Part shown: piece by piece, positions 50,951 through 59,749 of the stretch
Position numbering within the stretch: the stretch's first letter is position 1
Layout of the letters: each line of letters starts with the position of its first letter
DNA from: CAWJLE01 sp963843645
GTDB lineage: Bacteria; Chloroflexota; Anaerolineae; DAOTYC01
DNA: 64,000 nucleotides
Assembly: GCA_963843645.1 (NCBI GenBank)
Contig: CAWJLE010000003.1
Location: forward strand, 372,001-436,000
Direction of reading: 5' to 3'
Position numbers and translations under genes: made by a program
Notes under the pieces: model-generated
Told to the model about the DNA's origin: nothing
Databases searched by the model: none
What the model saw: only the letters and a program-made list of their open reading frames with translations

Positions 50951-51764
50951 GGTGTTCGTGGCCTCCGTCACAGCAAGCGTCGTCGAACGAGAGCAGATTG
51001 TTGGCCTGTGGAATCAGTCGCGTTTGGCCGCCGTATGCTTCCTGCAACCGATCAGGAGTCAGTACCTCCTGAGGGCCGCCGAAGCCGATGAGCCGGCGAT
51101 TCAAGAGCATCAGGCGATCGAATGACTCGGCGGCCAGGTTGAGATCGTGCGTAGCGACGAGCAAAGTCACCTGGCGTCGCTTCAGCTCATCCAGTACGCC
51201 CATGATGTCCTGCTGCGACTTGACGTCCAGGCCGGTGAACGGCTCATCCATGAGCATGAGCTCTGCTTCCTGGGCCAGCGCACGAGCGATGAAGACGCGC
51301 TGCTGCTGCCCGCCTGACAGTTCACCGATCTGCCGTCGGCGAGATTCGGACAGGCCGACCAGCGACAAGGCTTCGGCTACCATTCGGCGATCGATTCGCG
51401 TGGGCCAACGAAAGAAGCCAATGCGACGAATGCGGCCCATCATGACGACGTCGGTCACGTTGACGGGGAACGTCCAATCGACCTGGCTGCGCTGCGGAAT
51501 GTAGGCGATGCAGACGTGGCCGCTGGGTTCGTAGCCGCGGACGGTGACCGTCCCCTGAGTGGGTCGCAGCAGTCCGGCGATGACTTTGAACAACGTGCTC
51601 TTGCCGGCGCCATTGGGTCCTACCACCGCCACCCGCTCCCCGACGGTCAACTCGAACGAAATGTCCTCCAGGGCTCGAACGCCGTCGTACTGCAGCCGCA
51701 CCGAGTTGATGGCCACAATCGGCGCTGCCCGATCGTGGGGAACAGGTTCATGGAACATCAGCAC
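50943..51764 (-). CDS. Metal ABC transporter ATP-binding protein (ZnuC/MntA type)
   Basis: A 273-residue ABC ATPase. Walker A VVGPNGAGKSTLFKVIAG, Q-loop AYIPQRSQVDWTFP (the PQR-x5-FP signature of the metal-transport branch), signature ELSGGQQQRVFIARALAQ, Walker B ELMLMDEPFTGLD and switch His in LLVATHDLNLAAE. The C-terminal tail DACCDGGHEHHD is Cys/His-rich, which could bind metal and sense it. GTG 51764 or the ATG two codons in, after AGAGGAA. Its 3' end overlaps the permease start by 8 bp. Confidence 0.92.
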   Translation of the reverse strand: MLMFHEPVPHDRAAPIVAINSVRLQYDGVRALEDISFELTVGERVAVVGPNGAGKSTLFKVIAGLLRPTQGTVTVRGYEPSGHVCIAYIPQRSQVDWTFPVNVTDVVMMGRIRRIGFFRWPTRIDRRMVAEALSLVGLSESRRRQIGELSGGQQQRVFIARALAQEAELMLMDEPFTGLDVKSQQDIMGVLDELKRRQVTLLVATHDLNLAAESFDRLMLLNRRLIGFGGPQEVLTPDRLQEAYGGQTRLIPQANNLLSFDDACCDGGHEHHD

Positions 51765-51863
51765 TGGACGATTCCTCTCTGAAAACTCCCGACATCATAA
51801 CCGCGCCAGCACTCCGAGACTCCAGGACTTCAGAAGTTCCGGAGCTTCGAAAGACCAGCCGTC

Positions 51864-52877
51864 TCACTTCAGGGCGTTGACGATCACGTTCGTATCGTAG
51901 CGCATAAAATCCAGGTACGTTTCCGCTCCGCTGCCGGCGGGGCCCAGCGAGCCGTCGAACAACGTGACGAGCTTGACTCCAGTGTCGCTGGCGACTCGTT
52001 GCGCGAGTGCATCGTTGATCGTGTTGCTGATGATCACCGCCTTCACGCCCTGACTTCGGATGGCGTCCTCCAACTGGGCCATGTCCTGCGCGGACGGCTG
52101 TGCCGCCGTACTGAAACTGGGAATGACAGCCCCGATCTGCTCGAAGCCATAGCGATCGGCGTAGTAGCCGAATGCCAGGTGATCCGTGACCAGCTTGCGG
52201 TTGGCGGGCGGAATCTGTGCGACCTGCTGCTTGATCCAGGCGTCGAGCTGAGTCAGCTTTTGGTCGTAATCGGCGGCGCGCGCCTTGTAGTCGGCCGCGT
52301 GCGCCGGATCGAGGCTGGACAGCGCTTGGTCTATGTTCTGCACCCAGACTTGCACGTTGATGGGCGAAAACCACGTGTGCGGATCGTTGCCGTTGTTTTC
52401 CTGCTGACCGGGCGGCGGTGTTGGCCCGGGTTGATCGGTGGCCAGGTGTCGCAGGGTTATCCCGTCGGAGACAGCGACGACCGGCGTCGACGTGCCTGCG
52501 TTCTTCAGCATGTTCGTGAGAAACACCTCCAGGCCGGCGCCGTTGGCGAAGATCACCTGCGCATCACTGACCGCGGCCATGTCGCGGGGGGTGGGGTTGA
52601 ACGTATGCGGGTCAGTGCCCAGCGGCAGGAGGACCGTCAGGTCCACCGCGTCGCCGCCGACCTGCTTCACGACGTCCCCGACGATAGTGGTCGTGGCCAG
52701 AACTTTGAGCTTCTGGCCGGGCTGCAGCGGGACCGGCGTCAGCGGAACCGGCGTCGCCGTGGCCGGCCCAGCCGCGTACGTCGGTGTGAGTGCGGCCGCC
52801 AGAAGAGTTACGAAGAAAAGGAACGACAGCGCGCAGCGCAGCCGTCGACTGAGTGGGCGTGACGACGTAGCGAGCAT
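51864..52877 (-). CDS. Metal ABC transporter substrate-binding protein (ZnuA/PsaA type)
   Basis: A 337-residue cluster A-I metal-binding protein with a signal peptide (RCALSFLFFVTLLAAALTPTYAAG). Metal-ligand segments are GTDPHTFNPTPRDM, GNDPHTWFSPINVQVW, LVTDHLAFGYYADRYGFEQIG and VISNTINDALAQRVASDTGVK near the C-terminus, where the terminal Asp is usual. The His-rich loop is replaced by a Pro/Gln/Asn stretch (QPGPTPPPGQQENNGN). ATG 52877 follows AAAGGAG. It is the first gene of the importer operon, 99 bp before the ATPase gene. Zinc or manganese specificity cannot be settled by eye. Confidence 0.92.
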   Translation of the reverse strand: MLATSSRPLSRRLRCALSFLFFVTLLAAALTPTYAAGPATATPVPLTPVPLQPGQKLKVLATTTIVGDVVKQVGGDAVDLTVLLPLGTDPHTFNPTPRDMAAVSDAQVIFANGAGLEVFLTNMLKNAGTSTPVVAVSDGITLRHLATDQPGPTPPPGQQENNGNDPHTWFSPINVQVWVQNIDQALSSLDPAHAADYKARAADYDQKLTQLDAWIKQQVAQIPPANRKLVTDHLAFGYYADRYGFEQIGAVIPSFSTAAQPSAQDMAQLEDAIRSQGVKAVIISNTINDALAQRVASDTGVKLVTLFDGSLGPAGSGAETYLDFMRYDTNVIVNALK

Positions 52878-53018
52878 TAGCCATTCTCCTTTAAGGGCAG
52901 CAAGACGACTTGCGATTTGCGGTGACTATACTATTTCGGGGCTCCGCCTGTCAAGGCGCAATCGGGGTGATCTTACTCGTTCAGAGATTCCAGTCCGAAG
53001 CGAGGACAGCGCAAGTGC

Positions 53019-53531
53019 TCAGGTTCCCACCGGGGGCCTCCATGTCGGCGGCTCGAAGCTTGCCTGTTGATGATTCTGAAAGTCAGCCGTCAATATGGCA
53101 TGCACCCACGGCGCCACGTCTATCTGAGCCAGCTCGGCTGAAGAGAAGAACGCCACTTCGGTGGTTTCAGTTCCGTCCGGGTGCGGCTCGCCGGCAATCA
53201 CCCGGCCTTCGAAGACAGTCATGATGTATGAAACCTGATCTCCGTTGCTGTAGGTCACCAGAAACTCGGGGGGGCCTCCAAACACGCCCATGAGGCGGAC
53301 CGGCGCGACCCACAGTCCCGTCTCTTCCCAAGTTTCGCGCACTGCGGCGTCCGCGGGCGACTCGAACGGATCCATGGCCCCGCCCGGCGCGACCCAAATT
53401 CCGGTTTCCGAGTTTCTGACGAGGAGAACCCGATCGCGGTCGTCGAACACCAGAACCGTCGCAGACGGCATGAGCAAGAGATCGGAACCGATCCGCCGGC
53501 GCAACTGACGCAGGTAGTCTGAGATGGGCAT
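53019..53531 (-). CDS. NUDIX hydrolase
   Basis: A 170-residue NUDIX protein hydrolysing nucleoside-diphosphate-linked compounds. The Nudix box spans GGAMDPFESPADAAVRETWEETGLWV, with the R-E-x2-E-E core in REWEET-like form (RETWEETG). SATVLVFDDRDRVLLVRN precedes it and FLVTYSNGDQVSYIMTVFEG follows. ATG 53531. No neighbour indicates the substrate. The C-terminus QASFEPPTWRPPVGT is Pro-rich. Confidence 0.9.
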   Translation of the reverse strand: MPISDYLRQLRRRIGSDLLLMPSATVLVFDDRDRVLLVRNSETGIWVAPGGAMDPFESPADAAVRETWEETGLWVAPVRLMGVFGGPPEFLVTYSNGDQVSYIMTVFEGRVIAGEPHPDGTETTEVAFFSSAELAQIDVAPWVHAILTADFQNHQQASFEPPTWRPPVGT

Positions 53532-53555
53532 GACGCGTCTCCTGTTTCGCGACGT

Positions 53556-55028
53556 CTAGAGCCAGGCCGTCTCAGCCGTGGGCTGCTCGCGGAGCAAGCG
53601 CGCGGCAACCAGGCCGAGGCCGATGTATAGCCACAAGATGCAAGACATGTGGGGGAAGCTCAAATTGAAGAGGTAATGATCGAAGATGCCGCCGACCAGC
53701 GCGCCCGCCAGTGCGATCTGGAAGCCAAGCAGGATGGCTTCCAGGCCGCCGTCGCCGCGGGTGTGGCGGCGAGACAACCAGGTCGTTAAGAAAAACGTGA
53801 CGACGATGACCAGGAAGAAGAACAGGCCGATCAGCCCCATCTGCTCGGCAATCAGCAGGTAGAGGTTCGACACTCCGATGTACAGGTCAATGTCCGGCGC
53901 GTCGGCAAAGCCCACGCCGATCCACGGGTAACGCGATATGAGGATCAGCGCATCCTTGTATTCGCCGAAGCGCATCTGGGTGGCCCGGTCCTGTCCCTGT
54001 ACGCCCTCCACGAAATGGCTGACGTAGCCCTGTGTTTGCGGCAGGTACAGGATGAGCAGCGCCACCACGATCAGGATCGGCAGCAGGCGGCGATATTTCA
54101 CTGCGGCCAAAAGCACCATGGCGGCGAACAGCCCGGCCAGCGAGCCGCGTGAGAACGTCAGGATCATACAGATGCCCATGACGCCCAGCATCGGGACGAC
54201 GAGCACGCGCGGCAGGATGGGCCGGGGGGAGAACAGCTGGGGCACCAGCAGGGCGGTAATGAGAATAAGCAGCGCGCCGAGAATGTTGGGATCGACGGAC
54301 GTGCCGATGGCGCGCATCAGGCCCTCGGGGTCATCGTTGATGAAGCGCAGCACGGATGAGCCGGAGGGATAGCGGACCACGCTCAGAGCGGACAGAAGGC
54401 GGATGATCCAGGCCTGGGGTATGATGTAGAAGAACACGCCGGCTGCCGCAGTGCCGAAGCCGCATACGGTGAGCGCTGCGACGATCTGCTCGAGCTGGCG
54501 GCGGGTTCGCACGCAGTTGGTCACGGCGAACACCAGGCTGATGGCGATGGTGACCTCGCCGAAGCGCCGCAGGGTGTTCATGGTGGGTGACGAATGGGCC
54601 AGCCCGGCGATGAACGCGACGACGGCCAGCCCCAGGAAGACGAGCACGGGCAGCGTCAACGGAGTGCTGACGAATTCCTGCTGCTCCCCAGAAATGACCC
54701 GAGCGATCCAGACGAAGAACAGCACACCCAGCGCCCCGTCGAGGAAGCTGGGTTCGAAGCCGATGTTCAAGGGGAGAGCGGCAAAGGGCAACAGGCATAT
54801 GATCGCAATCAGCACGATCAGGGTGATCTGCGTGCTGCGCAGCATGGCCAACCCGCCGACCACTGCGATGATAGACGCCAGAGCCAGAGGCGCATTCAGC
54901 AGACCGATCCACGCGCCGAGGATTACCCCTGCGACGGCGGCGATGCCTGCGGCCGCCAGAACGGCGGTCCGCCGATTGTTGCCGACCAGCGCGGCTTGCA
55001 GGCGGTTATGGGCTGTGTGCAGCACCAT
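53556..55028 (-). CDS. O-antigen ligase/polymerase-like membrane protein (Wzy_C)
   Basis: A 490-residue polytopic protein with about 12 hydrophobic segments. FSRGSLAGLFAAMVLLAA and the long periplasmic loop with RFGEYKDALILISRYPWIGVGFADAP match the Wzy_C (WaaL/Wzy) pattern with conserved Arg and the P-x-x-G-x-G motif, which joins undecaprenyl-linked glycans to an acceptor or polymerises them. ATG 55028 is preferred to 55091, which would add an unlikely soluble head. It stands with the GT39/YfhO genes, indicating exopolysaccharide or glycoprotein assembly. Confidence 0.88.
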   Translation of the reverse strand: MVLHTAHNRLQAALVGNNRRTAVLAAAGIAAVAGVILGAWIGLLNAPLALASIIAVVGGLAMLRSTQITLIVLIAIICLLPFAALPLNIGFEPSFLDGALGVLFFVWIARVISGEQQEFVSTPLTLPVLVFLGLAVVAFIAGLAHSSPTMNTLRRFGEVTIAISLVFAVTNCVRTRRQLEQIVAALTVCGFGTAAAGVFFYIIPQAWIIRLLSALSVVRYPSGSSVLRFINDDPEGLMRAIGTSVDPNILGALLILITALLVPQLFSPRPILPRVLVVPMLGVMGICMILTFSRGSLAGLFAAMVLLAAVKYRRLLPILIVVALLILYLPQTQGYVSHFVEGVQGQDRATQMRFGEYKDALILISRYPWIGVGFADAPDIDLYIGVSNLYLLIAEQMGLIGLFFFLVIVVTFFLTTWLSRRHTRGDGGLEAILLGFQIALAGALVGGIFDHYLFNLSFPHMSCILWLYIGLGLVAARLLREQPTAETAWL

Positions 55029-55087
55029 GCACTGCGTCCTCCAGTTGGGCGAATTGTGGGTCAGTATAGCGCACGTCTGAACCGCCG

Positions 55088-55136
55088 CCAAATGCAGACT
55101 GCCGGCGCCCCAGCGGGACCGGCAGTCTGCATTTGG
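55088..55136. repeat. 18-bp perfect inverted repeat between two glycan genes
   Basis: 55088-55105 is the exact complement of 55119-55136 with a 13-nt loop. It lies between the GT39 gene stop (55155) and the ligase gene start (55028), both minus strand. There is no T tract. Confidence 0.8.
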
Positions 55137-55154
55137 GGTGTGAACGGGGATTGC

Positions 55155-57092
55155 TCACGGAATGGGCGTGGGTGTAGCCGGCGGCGCGACGGTGACGAAC
55201 TGGGGCAGAACGTAGCGGTCTTTGAACGTCCCGCCGGTGCCGGGAGCAAGCGGGACAAGGTCGCCCGCAGTGGTGCGATAGAGTCCTACCATAATGCTGT
55301 AGCTGCCGGGCGCCGCCTCGTACGGCACGACGAGGACGTGCTTGTCCACGATAGTCTCGCCCGGCGTCCACGCAGTGGTCGGATAAGTGCCTCCGACCGG
55401 CTGGTTGTCGGCCTGGTTCACCGTTCTATTGCCGGTGGCTACCAGGTGTACCCAGATGGTGTAGTTGACGTCCAGCCTCTTGATGGTTTGCCAGTACAGG
55501 GTCACCGTCAGCGTCTGATTGCCGTTTATGAACGTCTTGTCGCCGGTCGAAGGCTCGACCTGATAGCCCAACAGAACGAGTGAGTCGTCCCATTGCACGT
55601 TTACGTTCTTGGCCTGGGCCAGGAAGACGTGCGGCGGGACGTACTGGCGCAACGCCAGGGATTGAGCTGACGTCTCGCTCACGCGCCGCCAATGACGGTC
55701 CAGCCAGGTGCCGACCATCCCGTTAGCATCCCAGTCAGCGGATTTGTACGGCACGAACCACAAGCGGTCGTAGTTGTTGCCGAGGCGGGTCAGCGTGTCG
55801 GCCGCGGCCTGTGCACTGACGGGACGGGTTGCCGGAACTACCTCGTGCGGCGTGCTGCCCTGGTAGTAATACCACATCGTTGGGTCGGGGTAGTTCTGCA
55901 CGATCACATCGCCAGGGGCCGTGGATTGCGATAGGTGCGTGGCCAGCTCGCGCCAGCCGCGATTGCGTGTATACTGCCCATCGAAGAAGTAGCCATACAT
56001 GGAGTAAAGCCCACCCGCGAGCACCACCGCGGCCGTGACGTAGGTCAAAGCCCGCATGCGGTTTCCCAGCAGGCGGGGCAGGCTCACCAGTCCGGCGGCT
56101 ACCAGGAGGTAAAACGGCGGCGCGGCGGTGGTCAGATAGCGCTCGTTGAAGACCGGCCGGCTAAGCGACGAAAGGTACACGCTCAACACGGGCACGCTCA
56201 GATACAGCGCGAGAAACCCTGCAGACCGAGGTCGCTGGCGCACGAGCCAGCCGAGGCCCAGGAGGAACACGGCCGCAAAAAACGGCAGCACGCAGTTCGC
56301 GATGTCCGGCGAAATCGTCTGGCCCAGGCTGAAAGCGGACAACGTGCGCCGCAGCATGTCGAGGAAGGCCGGGGAGTCGCCGTTGCCGTGGTACGCCGTG
56401 AGCACTTGCCAGCCAACCACCAGCCAGGGCAGGTACAGAAGCCCGATGGCAGCCACCGAGGTCAGCCAGGCGCGCCACTGTCCACGCGGGCGAACGAGCA
56501 GCCAGTACACACCCTGCGCGGCCAGGAGGAAGAGCGCGTAGTAGTGCGTGTAGATGCTCAAGACCGACAGGATGACGTATATGACCCAGTTGCGTCTCCG
56601 ATTCCCACGCATCGCCAGCAGCAGAGCCAAACTCGACGCCACGCCCAGCGCGGTCGAGATGGCGTACATGCGCGCTTCTTGCGCGTGCAGAAGCTGAAAC
56701 GGGTTCAGCGCCAAGATGGCTGCGGCCCACAGACCCAGCTCTTCGCTGAAGAGAACACTGCCCAGGCGGAAGATGAGAGGCACCGCCAGGACGCCGAAGA
56801 ACAGGGAAGTGAACCGAGCCGCCCACTCGGAACTGCCGGCCACTCCCATCCAATAATGCAGCAGGGCGTAGTCGAACGGCGGGTGCGGCTCGAGAAGCTT
56901 TAACGTTTGTTGAAGAATTCCGCCCAGGCCTTGGGCCGAAAACAACAGACCGAAAGCCTCATCGCCGCGAAGCTCCGGAAAACCCAACCGATAGAGCCGA
57001 ACGGCGAAACCCAGCAGCGTCAGACCCAAAACGAGCGACAATGTGAAACGGCTGCGAGCGCTCTCGTCGCCCGCGTCAGTGATAGTAGCCAT
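55155..57092 (-). CDS. GT39-family glycosyltransferase with C-terminal beta-sandwich
   Basis: A 645-residue membrane glycosyltransferase of the PMT/ArnT-like class. FPELRGDEAFGLLFSAQGLG contains the conserved acidic D-E of the first external loop, EPHPPFDYALLHYWMGVAG the usual H-P-P-x-x-Y, and HAQEARMYAISTALGV the following loop. About 10 membrane spans precede a soluble part with SHWRR-type residues and a beta module (TLYWQTIKRLDVNYTIWVHL, AWTPGETIVDKHVLVVP, AAPGSYSIMVGLYR). ATG 57092 follows AGAGGTTTCATC. It uses lipid-linked sugars outside the membrane; acceptor unknown. Confidence 0.88.
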   Translation of the reverse strand: MATITDAGDESARSRFTLSLVLGLTLLGFAVRLYRLGFPELRGDEAFGLLFSAQGLGGILQQTLKLLEPHPPFDYALLHYWMGVAGSSEWAARFTSLFFGVLAVPLIFRLGSVLFSEELGLWAAAILALNPFQLLHAQEARMYAISTALGVASSLALLLAMRGNRRRNWVIYVILSVLSIYTHYYALFLLAAQGVYWLLVRPRGQWRAWLTSVAAIGLLYLPWLVVGWQVLTAYHGNGDSPAFLDMLRRTLSAFSLGQTISPDIANCVLPFFAAVFLLGLGWLVRQRPRSAGFLALYLSVPVLSVYLSSLSRPVFNERYLTTAAPPFYLLVAAGLVSLPRLLGNRMRALTYVTAAVVLAGGLYSMYGYFFDGQYTRNRGWRELATHLSQSTAPGDVIVQNYPDPTMWYYYQGSTPHEVVPATRPVSAQAAADTLTRLGNNYDRLWFVPYKSADWDANGMVGTWLDRHWRRVSETSAQSLALRQYVPPHVFLAQAKNVNVQWDDSLVLLGYQVEPSTGDKTFINGNQTLTVTLYWQTIKRLDVNYTIWVHLVATGNRTVNQADNQPVGGTYPTTAWTPGETIVDKHVLVVPYEAAPGSYSIMVGLYRTTAGDLVPLAPGTGGTFKDRYVLPQFVTVAPPATPTPIP

Positions 57093-57327
57093 GATGAAAC
57101 CTCTGTCGTGCGCCGCCGGTTGGCTTGCCTGCCGTCGACGGGTGGTGGACTTCCGGCACATTGTGCGGGCTTTCAGTTCGGACATGGTGCGGGCGTTATG
57201 CCCGGACGCCCTCCGGCCTGTGACGAAAGTCGTACTTCGAGGGAAGGATTTACTTCCCCGTTTCGGCACACATCATACCACCAGAGACAGCAGAGACAAA
57301 TGGCGTGCGTCATAAAATGCGTTCAGC

Positions 57328-57356
57328 TTGTCCGGACGATGACCTTATGGTACAAT
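57328..57356 (+). promoter_or_regulatory. Promoter giving a probable leaderless mRNA
   Basis: TTGTCC at 57328-57333, 17-bp spacer, TACAAT at 57351-57356. The ATG at 57364 falls at the expected initiation point, and no ribosome site precedes it. Confidence 0.55.
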
Positions 57357-57363
57357 CCCACGC

Positions 57364-59749
57364 ATGTCAGCGAGGTTAACCCCCGGCTCCACCTCAAGTT
57401 CAGGCGAATCTGCGGTCCCCAGCCCGGTCCCGCGGCAGCTTCTGGCATTGTGGCTTGCACTCGCGCTGTTCGGCCTCTATTTTGTCACATATTCCGCGAA
57501 GTTCGAATCCAGCGACGGCGTTTCCATTTATAGCGTAACCGAGAGCATCGCCAAGCGCGGCGCCTTCGACAGCAGTCCCTTCATCTGGGACCGATGGACC
57601 GCCGGGCTATCAAGACGCCCAGGGTGATTTCGGTGTGGACGGCAACCTGTACTCAAAAAAGGGTTTGGGTGCTTCCATGTTTGCGGCGCCGCTGACCTGG
57701 ATCGCGCTGCGAGTGCCTGGTGTCGGGCTGGTGCAGACGACCTATCTTTTCAACATGATCGTCACCGCCGTTACGGCGGCGTTGCTGTTCCTGTATGCAC
57801 TGAGGCTGGGCTACGGCCGGGATGTGGCGCTGCTGATCGGCGGGCTGTTCGGCGTAGCCACGATCGCCTGGCCGTATGCCGGCTACTTCTACAGCGAGCC
57901 GTTGATGGGGCTGTTCCTGACCCTGGCGGCGTACTTCGGCCTGGCCTTTCTCCAGGAACGGAAGCCCCTGTTCCTGCTCGGCGGCGGGCTGTCGATGGGC
58001 TGGGCGGTCGTGACGCGGCTGACCAACGCTCCGCTCGTGCCGGTGTACTACGCCTACGTGCTTGGTCCGGCACTGATCGCGCTGGCTCGGTCGCGCGCGC
58101 TGCGCTCTCTCGTGCGCGAAGGGCTGATCCTGAGCCTGGGCGTAGGTGCAGGCCTGGGGGTCATCGCGCTGTACAACTTCATGCGCTTTCTTGATCCTTT
58201 CCGCAGCGGCTACGCCGATACCGTTGGTTTCTGGACGCCGTTGTTTCAGGGCTTGTACGGGCTGTTCGTGAGCCCGGAGAAGAGCCTCTTTCTGTTCGCG
58301 CCTGTCTTGATTCTTGCCCCGCTGTCGCTGGTTCTGTTTCTGCGGCGGCACCGGCGGGAAGGCGTGTTCCTGCTGATCTTCATTGCGATACCTACCGTCA
58401 CGTTCGCGAAGTGGATGGATTGGGAAGGCGGCCTCGCGTGGGGGCCGCGCTACCTGGTGAGCATCGTGCCCCTGGCGATGATCCTGGCCGCGCCGGGGCT
58501 CGACTGGGTCCTGCATCGGTCGTGGCCGTGGAAAGCGGGATTGGCCTTGCTGGCCGCGTGGAGCGTCGCAGTCCAGGTCCTCGGGGCCAGCGTGCACTTC
58601 GGGCATTACCTGCGCGTCATTCGCGCGATTGCTGGCCAATGGACTGGCTTTCCCTGGGCGGTCTCGCCCCCCATCGCACCGTTCGTATTTTCGCCGGGTA
58701 TCATCGGCCTCGACCTCGTTCATCCGGCCTGGTTTCATCTGGACGTGAATGGCACCATTCGAATCGACTGGGGTCCGCTCGTGGCGGTGGTCGCGCTCAC
58801 CCTCATGGCGCTGGCCGTGCTTCTAATGATCCGCCGTCGATCTCCTGGCCGGGTAGCCGCAATTGCACTGTCCGTTATAGGCCTGGCGGGCGCGGTGGGC
58901 GTAACAGGTTACGCGTTGCACGCTTACTACAGCGGCCCCAATCGCGGAGCTGGAAACGATTACGTCGCGCTCGTCGACTACCTCGACCGAAACGCGGTGC
59001 GCGGAGACGTGCTCCTGATCAGCTCTCACATGTACATGGGCTTCTTCATGAACGAAACTCGAGCACCGATCCAATGGTACAGCCTGCTCAGCAAAGGCGA
59101 GGACCCTTCGCCGGACGAACAGACCTTACTGGAGCGGCTTTTGCGTTCAAGGGGGCGCATCTGGCTCGCGATAGATCGAGTGCCGGCGTTGGGCCTGCCG
59201 CGCCCGGCGGAGAAGTGGCTGACGCAGCACGCGTACAAGATTGAGGACGAAACGTTCAGCGATTACTGCCGGCTGCTGCTGTACCAGGCCGACGATGCGA
59301 CGGAGCCTCGACAATCGCCGCGACAGGCGCGCAGCCTGGATCTGGGTCACGGCGTGCGCCTGATGGGAGAGGACGTCGGTGCAAGCGGGGATCTCGGCGC
59401 CGCGAGGCCTGGAGATGCACTCTGGTTCTCACTGTGGTGGCAGGCGGCACAGGCACCGGATGGCGATTTCACTGCGTTCGCTCAACTCTTGAACGCGTCG
59501 GGCCAGTTGGTGTGGCAAACCGACCGCACGCCGGCAGATGGTTTTCGGCCGACGACGGACTGGCGGCCCGGCGACCTGATCTGCGACAATTACGGCCTGC
59601 GTCTGTCCAAGGAGCTGGAGCCGGGGCATTACCGGCTGGTCGCCGGGATGTACGATCGCCGGACGATGCAGCGGCTGCCCATGACGGACTCGAACGGCCA
59701 GCCCGCCGGCGATACTGTGGAAGTGGCCGCGGTCAATGTGGTGCGGTAG
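57364..59749 (+). CDS. Polytopic glycosyltransferase-like protein with beta-sandwich domain (one frameshift)
   Basis: About 795 residues. The N-terminus has TM1 (LLALWLALALFGLYFVTYSA) and the loop KFESSDGVSIYSVTESIAKRG, after which a slip near 57595 moves the frame to PPGYQDAQGDFGVDGNLYSKKG. About 11 further spans follow, including FAKWMDWEGGLAWGPRYLVSIVP, a loop typical of PMT-like mannosyltransferase relatives. The last 250 residues are extracytoplasmic, including WFSLWWQAAQAPDGDFTAFAQLL and DWRPGDLICDNYGL with PGHYRLVAGMYDRR, the same module as in its neighbours. It overlaps the YfhO gene by 17 bp at the stops. Confidence 0.8.

Noticed and set aside
57480..57520. GTTCGAATCC string resembling a tRNA T-loop
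   Set aside because: It lies inside coding sequence and no acceptor, D or anticodon stems surround it.
57653..58738. Minus-strand open frame rich in Arg/Gln/Pro within the 57364 glycosyltransferase gene
   Set aside because: Antisense to membrane spans with GT-like loops; composition is typical of a shadow frame.
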